Shown here: positions 47,801-59,468 of the stretch, piece after piece
How the letters are laid out: each line of letters begins with the position of its first letter
Numbering within the stretch: the first letter of the stretch is position 1
Source of the DNA: Carex sylvatica
Taxonomy: Eukaryota > Streptophyta > Magnoliopsida > Poales > Cyperaceae
Assembly (NCBI GenBank): GCA_964058845.1
Contig: CAXKVR010000056.1
Location: 1-64,000, forward strand
DNA length: 64,000 bases
Reading direction: 5' to 3'
Notes under the pieces: generated by a model
What the model was told of the DNA's origin: nothing
Databases searched by the model: none
What the model saw: only the letters and a program-made list of their open reading frames with translations
Program-made: the position numbers and the translations under genes

Positions 47801-48720
47801 AATTTCGATAAGTTATGAGTGGGGTATATCTTCGATAATTGGTTGTTGCTTGCATATAATGGGGTGTATGGGATATTTCAAGTTTCGAGTTTATATTGTA
47901 CTTCAATATAACTTACAACAATGATTGAATCAATGAAGTTTCTATAACTTAAGTAATATATGTATATATATATAGAGAGAGAGAGAGGTTGGCTACTCTA
48001 CTTACATAAGCATATGAGGGTATATACTTATAAGTCATTTTTTTCTGAATTTTTTTACTATTTATTAAGCCACTTTGAAAATCACTCATCCAACGATGGC
48101 TTCTGATTTTACTGTTTTGTTAAGCCACCGTTGGATCAGCGATTTTCAAAGTGGCTTAATAAATAGTAAAAAAATTCAGAAAAATGTAAAATTTGGTCTC
48201 CAAGCACATTTCAATATAGAGATCACATCTAACGGTTCAGATCGACTTTTTGGATTTTGAAAATAAAAAAATGACTTATAAGCATATACCCTCATATGCT
48301 TATGTAAGTACTAAGTAGAGTAGTCAATCTCTATATATATAGAGAGAGATGGGCTATGGTACATTGCAATGTATAGTCTTCTTTGTACATTGGACTATAA
48401 ATCACGTGATTCAAAGTCCAAATAACCGATCCAAACCGTTCATCTTGTTGTCCATATTAATGTGTGTTTAGAGACCAAATTTTACATTTTTTGGAATTTT
48501 TTACTATTTTTTTAGATTTATTGAAAATCGCTGTTTTCAGACAAATCTGGACCATAAAAAAATAGTAAAAAAATTCCAAAAAATGTAAAATTTGGTCTCC
48601 AAACACATATTAATATAGACAACAAGATGAACGGTTTGGATCGGTTATTTGGACTTTGAATCACGTGATTTATAGTCCAATGTACAAAGAAGGCTATACA
48701 TTAAAATGTACTGTAGCCCA

Positions 48721-48751
<31 letters not shown>

Positions 48752-51700
48752 GGAGAGAGAGAGAGATAGAGAGACTACGTCCTACGAGTTTTAGCTCACC
48801 AACTTACAAGCCAAGCATCCACATTCCAAATTTTATTTACAAATTGTTTTGTAAGATAAAGATCCTTGGTGAGCTTAAGCTTGTATTAGCATTACTCAAT
48901 TATGAAAAAATATAGAACAATGATGATATATTGTGGTTTCGCACCTCATGCCACTTCCTGGTATAGCGTCTTGTAACATCATGAACTCCATCTTTGGCGA
49001 TACCAATGACGTAATTAAGTTTCTTGCCCCACCTTAAGAAAGTACAAAGGAGCATTTAATTTATGCACAAAATTAGCAAAGTATTCAAGCAAGATTTAAC
49101 TGATATTCTGGTCAATAAATCGTAGCAAATGCAGTTGTGTATTAGACCGTGCACAGCATAATTTAGATTGCATCACCCCCCGCCCCGGCCCTCCCCCCAC
49201 CCTCCGGCTCTCGTGTGAGCTTGTGATTTATTATTTCTTTAAAAAAATAGCTAGTACAAAAAAAAAAAAAAGACATACCCTTTCTCATACAACAGTGGAT
49301 TATCATAAATACCTTCACACGGATCGAGATGCATCCATCTGCAAATAGAAAAAAAATAGATAGCAATTAAAAAAAAAACATGTTTTAGCAAAGGGCCAAG
49401 GGGAGAGATGCAAGTTAGACTATATCACCTTCCATGGACTTGGGAATAACATTCCGTCCAGACATGATCAGTGAAATCCATAATCTGAAGAATGAAGTGT
49501 TGGGGTTAGATGCGGAAGCATTTAAAGAGTAATTTCGTCGAACACCTTGCTGGCATACACCAATACCCGACTAAATGGAGAAACCATTATTTTTCAATTA
49601 AATCGCCCATTATTTTTCTGTTCTAGTGAAGTCAAAACTCCATTACTCAAAGTGTCTTTCGCTTGAGTTCACATTATATGTTTTCTTTTAAAATAATGAA
49701 CTCAGCTTGTGCTCCACTGTAGAAAAAAGGTAGTAGTTCACAAATCGGTATGGGAAAATAAACAATTAAGTGACAATGCCTTTTTAAACTAGTAAACTAA
49801 CAGCTGAATATTTTTTCCATATAACCTTTACTTTATATGTTGGATTAAATTTGCAATATTGTATAATTAGTTTAAATGTTGCAATATAAAAAGAAAAACC
49901 TCACAACAACAACTTTTATTCATTTGACAAACTAACCAGGCGAGCATCATATCCAAAGGCTCGACAGTAAAGGGTGAAGCAGTTGGCCCACTCACCACAG
50001 CGACCCCTCCTCGTTTCTACAAGCTGATAAAATGTCCCTAAAGAATCACATGCATTCATTCACTACAAAAAGAAACTAGCAAAAAGACAACACAATGATT
50101 TCATACCTTGAGAGGATCATTATATCTTGGAAAACGAGTCATACTTGAACAACGGTTGCACCTATAAATAAAAGTCGTTACCAATGCCAGCTAAGTGTGC
50201 CTCCAACTATTATCATTTCATGTGATATGATGTTTTCTTTTTAAACATATGAAAACAAAATTGGCAAGTTATGCAATGTTAAGAATTGATTGTTAAGTTT
50301 CTGCTCTGCCTGAATCTTATATACTTACACTCAGAACAAGGGATACATTTACCAAAGGTAACATCATATATTTATTTTTCATACCTATAAACCTCAACTG
50401 TTTTAGCACCATACATCTCAGAAGGAAGTGGAACATCCATGCTAATAATGCTTGTTTCATGACCACATTTGTCGCAGGGAGGTGCATTGACCCAGCTAAA
50501 TAAATAGAGCCGTAATGAAAGAGAGATATTACCATAAGAGTGTACTTATTTTTTAGTATGGTTCATATATGCAAACTTGGATCAGAACAATAAGTATACA
50601 TCCATGAAAAAACAACATCTTCCATCAACATTCACAATTGACCAATTAATTTTGTGTAATTTGGGTGGTTGTCTACTGACTATGGGAAAATTCATTGCTC
50701 GGTTACAAGCAGGGATATGTTGTATTCTGGTCTGAATTCTTTTTTCTGGTAAGAATTGAAAAGTCATATTTCAAAAAATAGGAGAGACGATACTCTGTAT
50801 ATGTCGCACCTACTTTTTGTCTAACACAAACAGTAAACAATAAGTCAGACACTAGTGAATTTATTGTCTAAAAGATTCCAAGTACAAAAATATAACTTTG
50901 TTATGTATGTGTCAGAAAAAAAAAGGTAGGTGGGATGTAAACTTTGGTTACATCTTTCCTATTTCTCAAAATGTAATTTCCAATTCTTAGAAAATAAATT
51001 TTGGAAACTACTATTATTAAATATAATTTGGTAATCTGGTGGCTTATTTGTTACACCAAGCTGACCTAACACCAAAAAGATTGAGAAGTTCAAAGTAGAA
51101 TTTAACCTGAAAGACTGTTTAAACCACAGAAGTAATCGTAGCAAAAATGAATGATCCTTTTCATCTTTTGATGGGTTGAAATTTCCTTCCTGCTCAATTT
51201 TTTTTTTTCAGTTATACAATGGTCCTCTCAGATCCTTCTTTCTACGATTTTTATAGAAAATTTAGGTGCACCTTAGCTAATGAAACCAAGGCCTTCTCCT
51301 CGAGCTCATCAACTGGAACAGTTTTCCGTGCAGCCTCTTGGCGTATAGGGCTCTCATACTAATTCCAACAAAACAAACAATTAACAATTGAAACATTGTT
51401 CAGCTGATACAAAGTCAATTTGTTAGGTTTTCATGACTGAATTGGGGCTCTCTTTATGCAATGATGTGTAAATTTGACCAGATCTTAATACCGAGATCAC
51501 ACTAGCTGTGTCAATTCTGCACCAGTTGAGCATGTGTATCCCTTTACCAGTAAAAATATATCACAATCATCTCGCATATGGCATGAAAAAAGAGCCTTTT
51601 TGAGTAATTTAAAGGGTAACCTTTAGACCACATGCTTCTAAAGAATGGCCCATATTAGAAATAAATACAGAATATTTCTAATTTTACTTTTAACAAGTAG

Positions 51701-53296
51701 ATTTTACAATCATCGCGTTATATACTGTTATGCTATAGTCTGTTATAATATAACATAAAGAACTCACCATCAAAACCTGCTTCACGTAAGGTTCAACCCT
51801 ACTCCTAAATTGTTCGCCGTTATCCATCGCACTATACTGTTGTAGTAGGAGTGCCTCCTCTTCAGCCTATCAGTTGCAGAATAGAGAAATCAGAAATATA
51901 AAATAACCTTAAATGTGATTTCTCCACTTCAGTATTACACTTAGGCATATTCATTGGATCCGGTTTATTTGGTTTTCAACCGAACCGACAAATTTTGGAT
52001 AAAATGGTTTGGTTTTCAGTTTAAATGGTTCAGTTCGGTTCAATTTTTGAATTACTTCAGTTTTTTATATTTGGTTTGGTTTAATCTCTCATATTTTGGT
52101 TCAACCAACCAAACCAAAATTCACTTGATATTTACTTGAATTACTTCGGTTTTTTATATTTGGTTCGGTTTAATCTCTTATTTCGGTTCGACTGATATAT
52201 ATCTTGATATTTATTTTTATGATTATTAAATGTATCAGTGTATGTATTGAGTTTAGGCCTTTTGAAATTTAATCCCTCTTATTTCGGTTCAACCAAACAA
52301 ACCAAAATTTACTTTGGTTTTTTTGGTTCGGTTGTTGTTTAGTTGACAAGTTTAATTCGGTTGGTTCAGCTAGACTTTTGAAAAACGGATAAAATTTTGT
52401 TTTGAGTATGCGTTTGAACACCCCTAACCTGCAACATCTGAGCCAGCTCTTCATCAGACATCTCTTGGGACTTTGATGACTTTGATAGATCCTTAGCTTC
52501 TTCAATGGAGACCAATCTGAGCTTAGCAGATAATGCATTGAGATCCGTGCTTTCATCGACAAGAAGCCGTTCATCTTCTGCAAGTATCTTTTAGTGAAGG
52601 ACAGAGTTACTGTAGGTATGTACTCGCAAAGTACCCAATTTTAATTTCATGAAATCAAAGGTATTCTAATGGATTTCTGAGGAACAATTTCACATGATGT
52701 TTTTTTTTTTCCCACTACCACCTCACTGGTACCTATTCCTAGGTACCAGTATCAACTCTCTACTACTGGGCACATAAGCCCTACTGATACCAATTCTCAA
52801 ATCGGTATCAGTTACCTACAAGCCTGATATCTACTCCTTACCAGTCTTTCCCATTTTAGTACAAGTTTGACAAAACAGTAAAACACTATGCATAAAATAA
52901 AACTCAATTGCACTAAAATTTAGTATGATCCAGCAACACAATAGCACAATATTCCGTCCTTCAAAATCAAACTGCAGAAACAGTTTAGTCCTAGTGCTAG
53001 GTGCTAATGTGGCAGTAGACAAATCCGTACCAAAATAAAGAACAAAATTTGGAGGGGTAGAGAAGATACCTGTTGATCATCAGGTTCCACGGAGGTCAGA
53101 GAGAAGATCTGGAATTTGAGAACCTGTGCACAGAAAAAAAAAAAAGATAAGGGTTAAATTACAAATGCTGCAAGTTTTCAGGGGTCAAAATTAGAACTGA
53201 GAAGACATCAAGGGACACCTCGAGGCCATCGTCGGTGTCGTATTCGATTGGGAACTCGTCGCCGTTGTGGCGGAGCTTGAATTCCCGAGCCACCAT
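44818..53296 (-). CDS. PNG1: Peptide:N-glycanase (PNGase)
   Basis: Cytosolic amidase that removes N-glycans from misfolded glycoproteins during ER-associated degradation. Seventeen exons (minus strand): 53296-53219, 53123-53070, 52587-52429, 51866-51768, 51358-51272, 51189-51107, 50495-50385, 50161-50107, 50023-49937, 49484-49429, 49338-49279, 49032-48945, 47660-46935, 46331-46271, 46180-46078, 45694-45563, 44929-44818. All junctions are GT-AG, phases agree and no stop interrupts the 716 residues, close to the roughly 720 of the Arabidopsis enzyme. The transglutaminase-like core has the triad C251 ([10 protein letters not shown]), H278 (DFTDHVW) and D295 (HLDPCEG), and zinc-site pairs C194/C197 and C225/C228. 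Exon 13 encodes a long plant-type linker. Residues from about 600 form an F5/8-type C-like domain ending [10 protein letters not shown]. Several introns hold transposons (3, 12, 13, 15). All key residues are present, so the gene looks functional. Confidence 0.96.
45814..46028. mobile_element. hAT-like repeat in PNG1 intron 15
   Basis: Starts CAGGGGTGGAGACGGAC and ends with the complement of CAAGTAGAGGCGGATGT, giving hAT-like short ends. Entirely within the intron between exons 15 and 16. No target duplication was recognised. Confidence 0.4.
46387..46906. mobile_element. Mutator-type MITE in PNG1 intron 13
   Basis: GAGTAATTA is at 46387-46395 and 46898-46906. The 502-bp element has ends GAGTGAGGCTATGGTACTATG and (complement) AAGTGAGGCTACGGTACTATG. 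Subterminal words relate it to the foldbacks at 10011 and 47985. A second, tiny palindrome is nested at 46634-46722. Confidence 0.8.
46634..46722. repeat. 89-bp hairpin nested in the MITE
   Basis: Perfect 24-bp inverted arms (46634-46657 and 46699-46722), starting TTAGATGTAGTATGCTTTG, enclose a 41-bp loop. CTA lies at 46631-46633 and again at 46725-46727, which could be a 3-bp duplication. It interrupts the symmetry of the host MITE. Confidence 0.65.
47985..48330. mobile_element. Foldback MITE in PNG1 intron 12 (left)
   Basis: The ends GAGAGGTTGGCTACTCTACTT and (complement) GAGATTGACTACTCTACTT enclose palindromic sequence with TTTGGTCTCCAAGCACAT and TACTATTTATTAAGCC. It is flanked by (TA)n(GA)n on both sides. 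Non-coding. Confidence 0.65.
48340..48740. mobile_element. Foldback MITE in PNG1 intron 12 (right)
   Basis: The left end GAGATGGGCTATGGTACATT pairs with the right end ending in GTACTGTAGCCCATCTC. Subterminal AATCACGTGATT words lie on both sides, and the internal GGTCTCCAAACACAT module is shared with the neighbours. It lies directly beside the previous MITE in the same intron. Confidence 0.65.
51942..52426. mobile_element. hAT-like element abutting a PNG1 splice donor
   Basis: The left end is TAGGCATATTCATTGGATCC and the complement of the right end reads TAGGGGTGTTCAAACGC. The interior TTCGGTTT-rich sequence matches 2799-3318. The terminal T is at 52426, two bases inside PNG1 intron 3 (donor GT at 52428-52427). 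No target duplication was found. Confidence 0.6.
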
Positions 53297-53749
53297 TCTC
53301 TCCCTTCTCTCTTTCTCTCCTCTCTCTCTCTCTCTCTCACTTCAGACGAGGAAAGGTATCGTTGATTTATTCTTCGGCTTCCTGTGATTATTAAAGAATT
53401 GGTGTGGTGTGGCGGGTAAAATTTCCATGAAATGACAAATGGTTGACCTGATTGCTTCATAATTGAGAGCACATTTAAGTGCGGACCCATGTATCAGACA
53501 TATATCAGATCTCAAGCCCACATTTGATGAATTCAAATCCAGTTGGTACCCTGCCTTGTAGAATGAGGTAAGTATCGTTTTTTTTTTTTTTTTATTGAGT
53601 AGAAGTGGGGTGTTCCTAAATTCACCTATGCTCTCTGAACTCAATTTTAAAATCTATTGAATTAGTTTTAAATGATAAAATTCAAACCGTTGAAATTTTT
53701 TCACTTTGGTGCCTCAAGCTGTATGCTCACAATCTGCCCGCTTCTTCTC
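53297..53749. other. PNG1 promoter side and spacer
   Basis: A (GA)n-rich minus-strand leader lies at 53297-53340, typical of plant 5' UTRs. Beyond it no TATA box or other gene is clear. Confidence 0.45.
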
Positions 53750-56060
53750 ATCTTTCCAAAATAGAAAATCTAAGAGGTGTACACCATGGAATAATCGAAT
53801 AACCGGCTTGCTTGGCTTCTAAATCATCTCGCTAGTCTCAATCGAATCACAAACGGTTGATCAACTTCAATAGCTGGATTGGATCAATCACACATCTCTT
53901 TCCCAATTAACACACCTTTGTGGATTCAATCCTCAATCCCAATGCAAGATCAAACAAGTGATCTTGCGTCTCAATCAATCACACAAGAGGAAAAAAAAAA
54001 AAAAAAGAGACCGAAAATCCAAATCAAGATCTAAAAGATCAAATCAATAAGAAGTTCAAACCTCTCGATCAAGCAAGCTACACAAGATCAGATCTCAACA
54101 CGGATCGATCGGATCGAGTAGAAACAACACGATCAAGGCACAAGGCCGATCGGCCAAGAGAGAGGAGAGAGGGGCGGCGGCCGACACTAGGTGGTGGCAA
54201 AGGTGCAACTCGAGCTCGCACTAGGTGGAGCAACCCAAGATGGAGGAGGCGACGTCCGTGACCCGCGGCTTGGCGGATCGGGACAAGAGGAGGCAGTGTG
54301 CAGGAAGGCCGAGCGGCGGAGCTCGGGCCTTGATGCGGCGGCACGGGGTGCAACTGAGGCGGCTCAGCTTCGGGTGGAGCAACTAACCGACAGCCGAAGG
54401 AGGAAGAAAAAGTGTGATGTAGAGTGAGAGCAAAAGAGATTGCTTTGATCAAAATGGTTGGCTTGGATTAGCTTGATCTAGATGGAGGGATGCTCTCTTT
54501 AAATAGACTTCCTAAATTACCTAAATGCTCTCATAAATATCTAACTTAAAGTAAGACAAGAGAGGTTTATTTGGTAATTACACATTTTATTGGTCCAATG
54601 GACCAATAGTCCATTCAAGACACTATCTAGACTTTGCTTGATCTTCAAGCAACCTCCCTCCCTCTCATTATGTTGACTAAGTCAACATATTTGTCATCTC
54701 ATCTGGTCAATCACGTTTGACCAGATTATTCTCGAGTTTGACTCGGTCAATATTTTCATCTCTTCACTAAAATGGCTCTAACTTTTGAACCGTAAGTCCA
54801 AATTGCACATGCCACATATCCACGCTCTCATTTCTCAATCTCATATATCATAGTACAATCTAATTGCACTAAATAGTAGGATTGATAAATCCCATAATAA
54901 GTTTACACCGGTTAAACATATTTGCTTATTTAATCAAATCATGCCTTTGTACCAGCTGGTATACAAACATGATTCAACTAATCCTCATTTGATTAAATCC
55001 TCTTGTGTACAAACACTTGTACTAAATAGATTTAATCGAACCTATCATTATTTTTTATGTGCAATGATATTCAATACTTATCATTAGCCAGCATGCATAA
55101 GTATTTCTGTGATCCAATTTGCAACATGTAGTTGTGCATCAATGACATCATAAACTCGTATAATTAAACGACTAGAGCCCTTGGAGGTGTGACCTTCTTA
55201 GATCCGTATCATGTTGGCAATGAGCAACTTGTCTCATTGATCAAGATAGACATCTAGTAATGCTTCTTGATTACTCAAACGATACAGACAATATGTAACC
55301 AAACACTATCGCGATCCAATATAGACAATGCTTTTAACATTGCCTGTGTCGTATCTAATATCACATGATATCTATAATGATAAGCTCAAGATAGAATTGT
55401 GTCATTCTTGCACGCTTATCTATTGTGTTACTTAATCTGTGAATCATCATATACTTGTGATCAGCCAGTATCACAATGCATGTTGTATAATTTGATTCTA
55501 TCAAGGGGCCCAAAAGATATCATTACTCACACAACATTCTACCTAATGTGTATGAGGGATATTCGTCTTCTTGCTTGATTTCACGAGCTTCATTACATAA
55601 GTCTATACCTATCGAGAAGATACCGTTATGACCCTACCGTTATGACCCTCTTTTACATAGAGTGGTACTTATCAACCATAAGCATGTATTTCTCGAGTAT
55701 GAAGACATTGAATATCTCAGACATAAGATTCGACACCATGTGAATCATCAATGACACACAAACACAGAATCCATCTGATGTTCACATATGATCATATCCA
55801 ATGCCATATAAACCAGGTAAGTTTCCAAGTAAGTCAAGGATCACATGGATCTGCTTCAAATTCTGACTTGCCTAGACAGAACTTGCATCGACATTGTTAC
55901 GTTCATAGTGTTGCAACTTGTCTTAATAAATCACCATATATTTTATGAGACTTAATACTATCATAAAATTAAAGTATCGGTTTCTATTAACCGGCTATCT
56001 TTGGATAATGGGTTAATTTCTTATGATACTTTGACGCAATAATAAAGTATTGATAACCTA
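53750..56060 (-). repeat. Probable copia-type LTR remnant, minus orientation
   Basis: Read on the minus strand, a CTATTTAAAG TATA-like core (about 54497-54506) is followed by a GC-rich leader (54430-54120). The element seems to end near 53760-53800 (CTAAGAGGTGTACACCATGG on the plus strand), which resembles R/U5 ends of plant copia LTRs. The left 1.5 kb (54510-56060) would be U3. No gag/pol frame, no second LTR and no exact borders were found. The long minus frame at 54078-54452 is a low-complexity by-product of the GC-rich leader. Confidence 0.35.
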
Positions 56061-58340
56061 GAACATACCGAACAACATGCCTTCCTTTGAGTCGACAATG
56101 TTGACATATGTATAAAATTTTGGTCATCACTATATTTTATTATCACTCACTTGCACAAATAATTTTTGTAACCATTATCATCATTTGGACCGATAATTAT
56201 TACATTCATTAATTGCACCTAACTTCTTACATAAAATGCATTTGAATTAACTTCATAAAAAAAGTACCTTTGGACATAATTAGGAACCAATTAATTCAAA
56301 TTCAAATTACATATCATTTGCCTTTAAAAGAATGATAATTTATACTCTAATTATATAATCTAAATGTGCAATCAAACTAACGTAAAAAAAAATATTTAAT
56401 TGCTTTACAATAATCTGCAATTTTTGAAATTTGGCTTGACTGATTTGTATATAATGGCTTAACAACATAATCAAAATATTGCATACTCTCTTGTGGTCTA
56501 AAAATAACAGCGAAATACCAAAATAATTTGCAAACTAGCAATATGGGCTTGTGCCAATTGATATCAACTTATTAATTTGACCATGAATCGTTACTTTGTT
56601 ACACAAATCAGATACCAATTGATATCAACTAATTAAAACAGAGTAATATTTCAAATTTCAAACATAACACAAATTTTCAAACAATTCAGAACATAGCTTA
56701 TTCTAGCAAGCAATTCAAAGTAATTAAAAAAATCAACAATCAATTGCTTATTCTCTAGATTAATTCTAAACAAATAATTCTGTAACATTATTGAAAATAT
56801 AATTTTGAAATTTATAATTGAATGTAATATACGAAATATCTAGACGTGCTTTTGAGTGAAATATATTTTACTGAACAAATTGGTAAGGTGATTAAGTTAT
56901 TTTAGAGTGAATTATTATCATTACTGATTATGCAACAATTATAGTTGACTAATTTAAAATTTATCTTTGACTGGTATAAAGATAAGCTATTAATTTGAAG
57001 TTTTGAAAGATTCGGAAATGTATGAAATAAGAAATAAAAAAATTCAAGAGATAATATTTAAGAATTTATCAAATAATATAGAAACATATTAGGAAATGTA
57101 TAATGAGTACATGGTGATATTTATCAGTTTTCCTTTATTTAATTTGGGAACTGATTCACAAATATTATAAACTTGAATGTTACATATATAAAAAGTAGAA
57201 ACTTGAAATAAAATATAAAATAAATAAATAATAACCAAATGACTATGGCCACGCGGCCACTGTTGAGCGAAACACCTAGCTAGCTACTTAAAATTTTCCT
57301 TAATTAAGAGTTGCTTCTCTCTTTTCCGAAAACAGAGAAAAATAAGAAAATCAAAACCACGTAAAATCAGAAAATGTGTGAAATGAAAAAAAAAAAAACG
57401 AGAAGAAAATAAACAGAGAAATGATCTTACTCTTTGACTTGATTCTTTTTCTATTTGTTGTTACTTTCTTAATTTCTCAACCTATAAGAGTTTGGTAATT
57501 TGTGAAGTTAAGAAATATGAATTGTGACTGTAAGATTAATGAACTGTGGTAACTGTCTTATTATTGATTTTTTTTCTGATAATGACAGTATTATGATATT
57601 GATTTCGTATTGTTTCCGTTAATCAGGTGTTATGATAGTTAGAACGGTATAAGCCTTAACACGACAGATACATGTTATAGTATCTATCAATGTTACCAGA
57701 CTAGAATTGTAAAGTTAAGAAACCAAACATGACCAGACTTAGTGGTTGTAAATATTAGGTTCCAAACATTACCAGACTTTATGGTTTAAAAGACATTGAC
57801 CCAAACCATCTATTCTGATAAGATTCTTGGAGTTCTGATTTATTTATCTAATTTTTGTTACTCAATTGGATACTGTTGTTGAGCATTTGCATTCATCATT
57901 ATATAATGAACTATTTGTTTCTCGTGCGGTGATTTCATTCTGAATATGAATTTTCTTCGAATCCAATAATCTGAGTGGCAGTCAGCACTGAGAAATAATT
58001 TATTATTTCTCACTCGTTTCCTCTTGTGGGTTACAGGTTTATTATACGAAGATAAAGAGCACTTTTCGGATTATAATTAACAACAGGGCCACCTAAAGAT
58101 ATGGAATTTGGGGTTATTTACCTGACATGATGCAAATAATATTTCTCTAGCATCATCCACTATAAAATGTCAGATAATTGTTGTAAATAAATTGAGATGT
58201 GACAAAAATATAATTGATGCTATTGACAATGCATAAAAAGATTCATGCATTATATTATGTTAATTGAATGGTAATTAGACGTGGTAGAATTGTCGCACCT
58301 CTGGATTAGGGGTGTGACAAATTCAAATTGGCATATGAGT
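56061..58340. other. AT-rich intergenic spacer
   Basis: No gene, RNA or clear transposon end recognised. Confidence 0.5.
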
Positions 58341-58344
58341 GATT

Positions 58345-59176
58345 CTGATACCACTTGTTGGGACTTTATTATTCACTAAAATAATTCAGCCACATAAACA
58401 ATTCAATTCAATTCAATTCAATATGCCACTATCAACCTATGCCAAAATGGTCATCATGCAAAATCATCAACTATTAAAGAGCAGAAGCAACACCTGATTT
58501 CATTAGTGTGTTTAAGCAAAGCTTCACTCAAAAGAGATTGATGAACTTGTGGGACAGCACCAAGATAACCTTTGTGCCGATGTAGAGGTTGGAGCGTTGG
58601 CGGCCTCCTTAGTGGTAGGATGAAGCCTTCCAAAGCTACAAGACTACTCTTGTGATATTGTGTCCACAATTCCTCAATGATCTCACATATCTATTTTTTA
58701 ATGGAGAGAAGTAGAGAATGCCACATAATTGACTAGAATGACGGCTAGAAAATTATGCAATTTTTTATTATCATCTTGTGCTTTGGGGACCAACCCTATT
58801 TATAAATGTAGAGTCGGCTTATTCCCAAAGTCTAACTCAGAACCGACTTTCTGGCCATATGCCAACTTAAAAAGGTATTTTGTGCAACTGCATCAAAAAT
58901 CATGCATTCACATCAAAATCTGTGCGGTTGCATTGACATCCGTGTGGGCCCCCACAAACCTCTGAAGAATTGGTTTTCTCAATTGCAAATCTTAGAATCA
59001 ATCCATCAATGATTTGATATTTTTCTAAATTATTCTACAAATTTATAGACCACATCATAAAGAATATATTAATTGTCTACTACCTTATTTGATCACTTTA
59101 ATTGACAACAATATATGATAATAAGCAATCTATAATTAGATTACATATATGCTCAATGTTAGCATTGAATCCAACA
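58345..59176 (-). repeat. Copia-type LTR with adjacent primer-binding site
   Basis: An 821-bp LTR (58356-59176) begins TGTTGGGACT and ends AATCCAACA, i.e. with TGTTGG/CCAACA inverted tips. Just outside the left border, read on the minus strand, lies TGGTATCAG (58353-58345), the primer-binding site complementary to initiator-Met tRNA. So this is the 5' LTR of a minus-oriented element whose internal region has been lost beyond a short stub. No second LTR is in the window. Confidence 0.65.
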
Positions 59177-59468
59177 ATTTGTATCAAATTAAAAGAGCAA
59201 TCTCATACTCCATTTTAATTATACTCAGTCAGGTACCTGAGGGATGTGAATTCTTTAGGTTGCCAATAAAGACAACTATACTGATGTAATCATGTAACAA
59301 TTGAATAATGTTTTAATTTTTTTTATTCACAATCCCATTCATATTTGTTCGAAACTTACTTCCTATAATTTTTCATTCATTCACTTGTATAAGGTGTTTT
59401 AACTCTTTAGGTTTAAAAAAATAATCAAATTTAACACGAGACTTAACAACAAGTAAAAAAGAAGAAGA
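59177..59468. other. Short spacer
   Basis: AT-rich with a GGTACCTGAGG word at about 59232. No gene. Confidence 0.45.

Noticed and set aside
54078..54452. 124-residue minus-strand Pro/Leu/Arg-rich frame
   Set aside because: GC-rich leader of a probable LTR remnant; low complexity with no domain, and the complementary strand is equally open.
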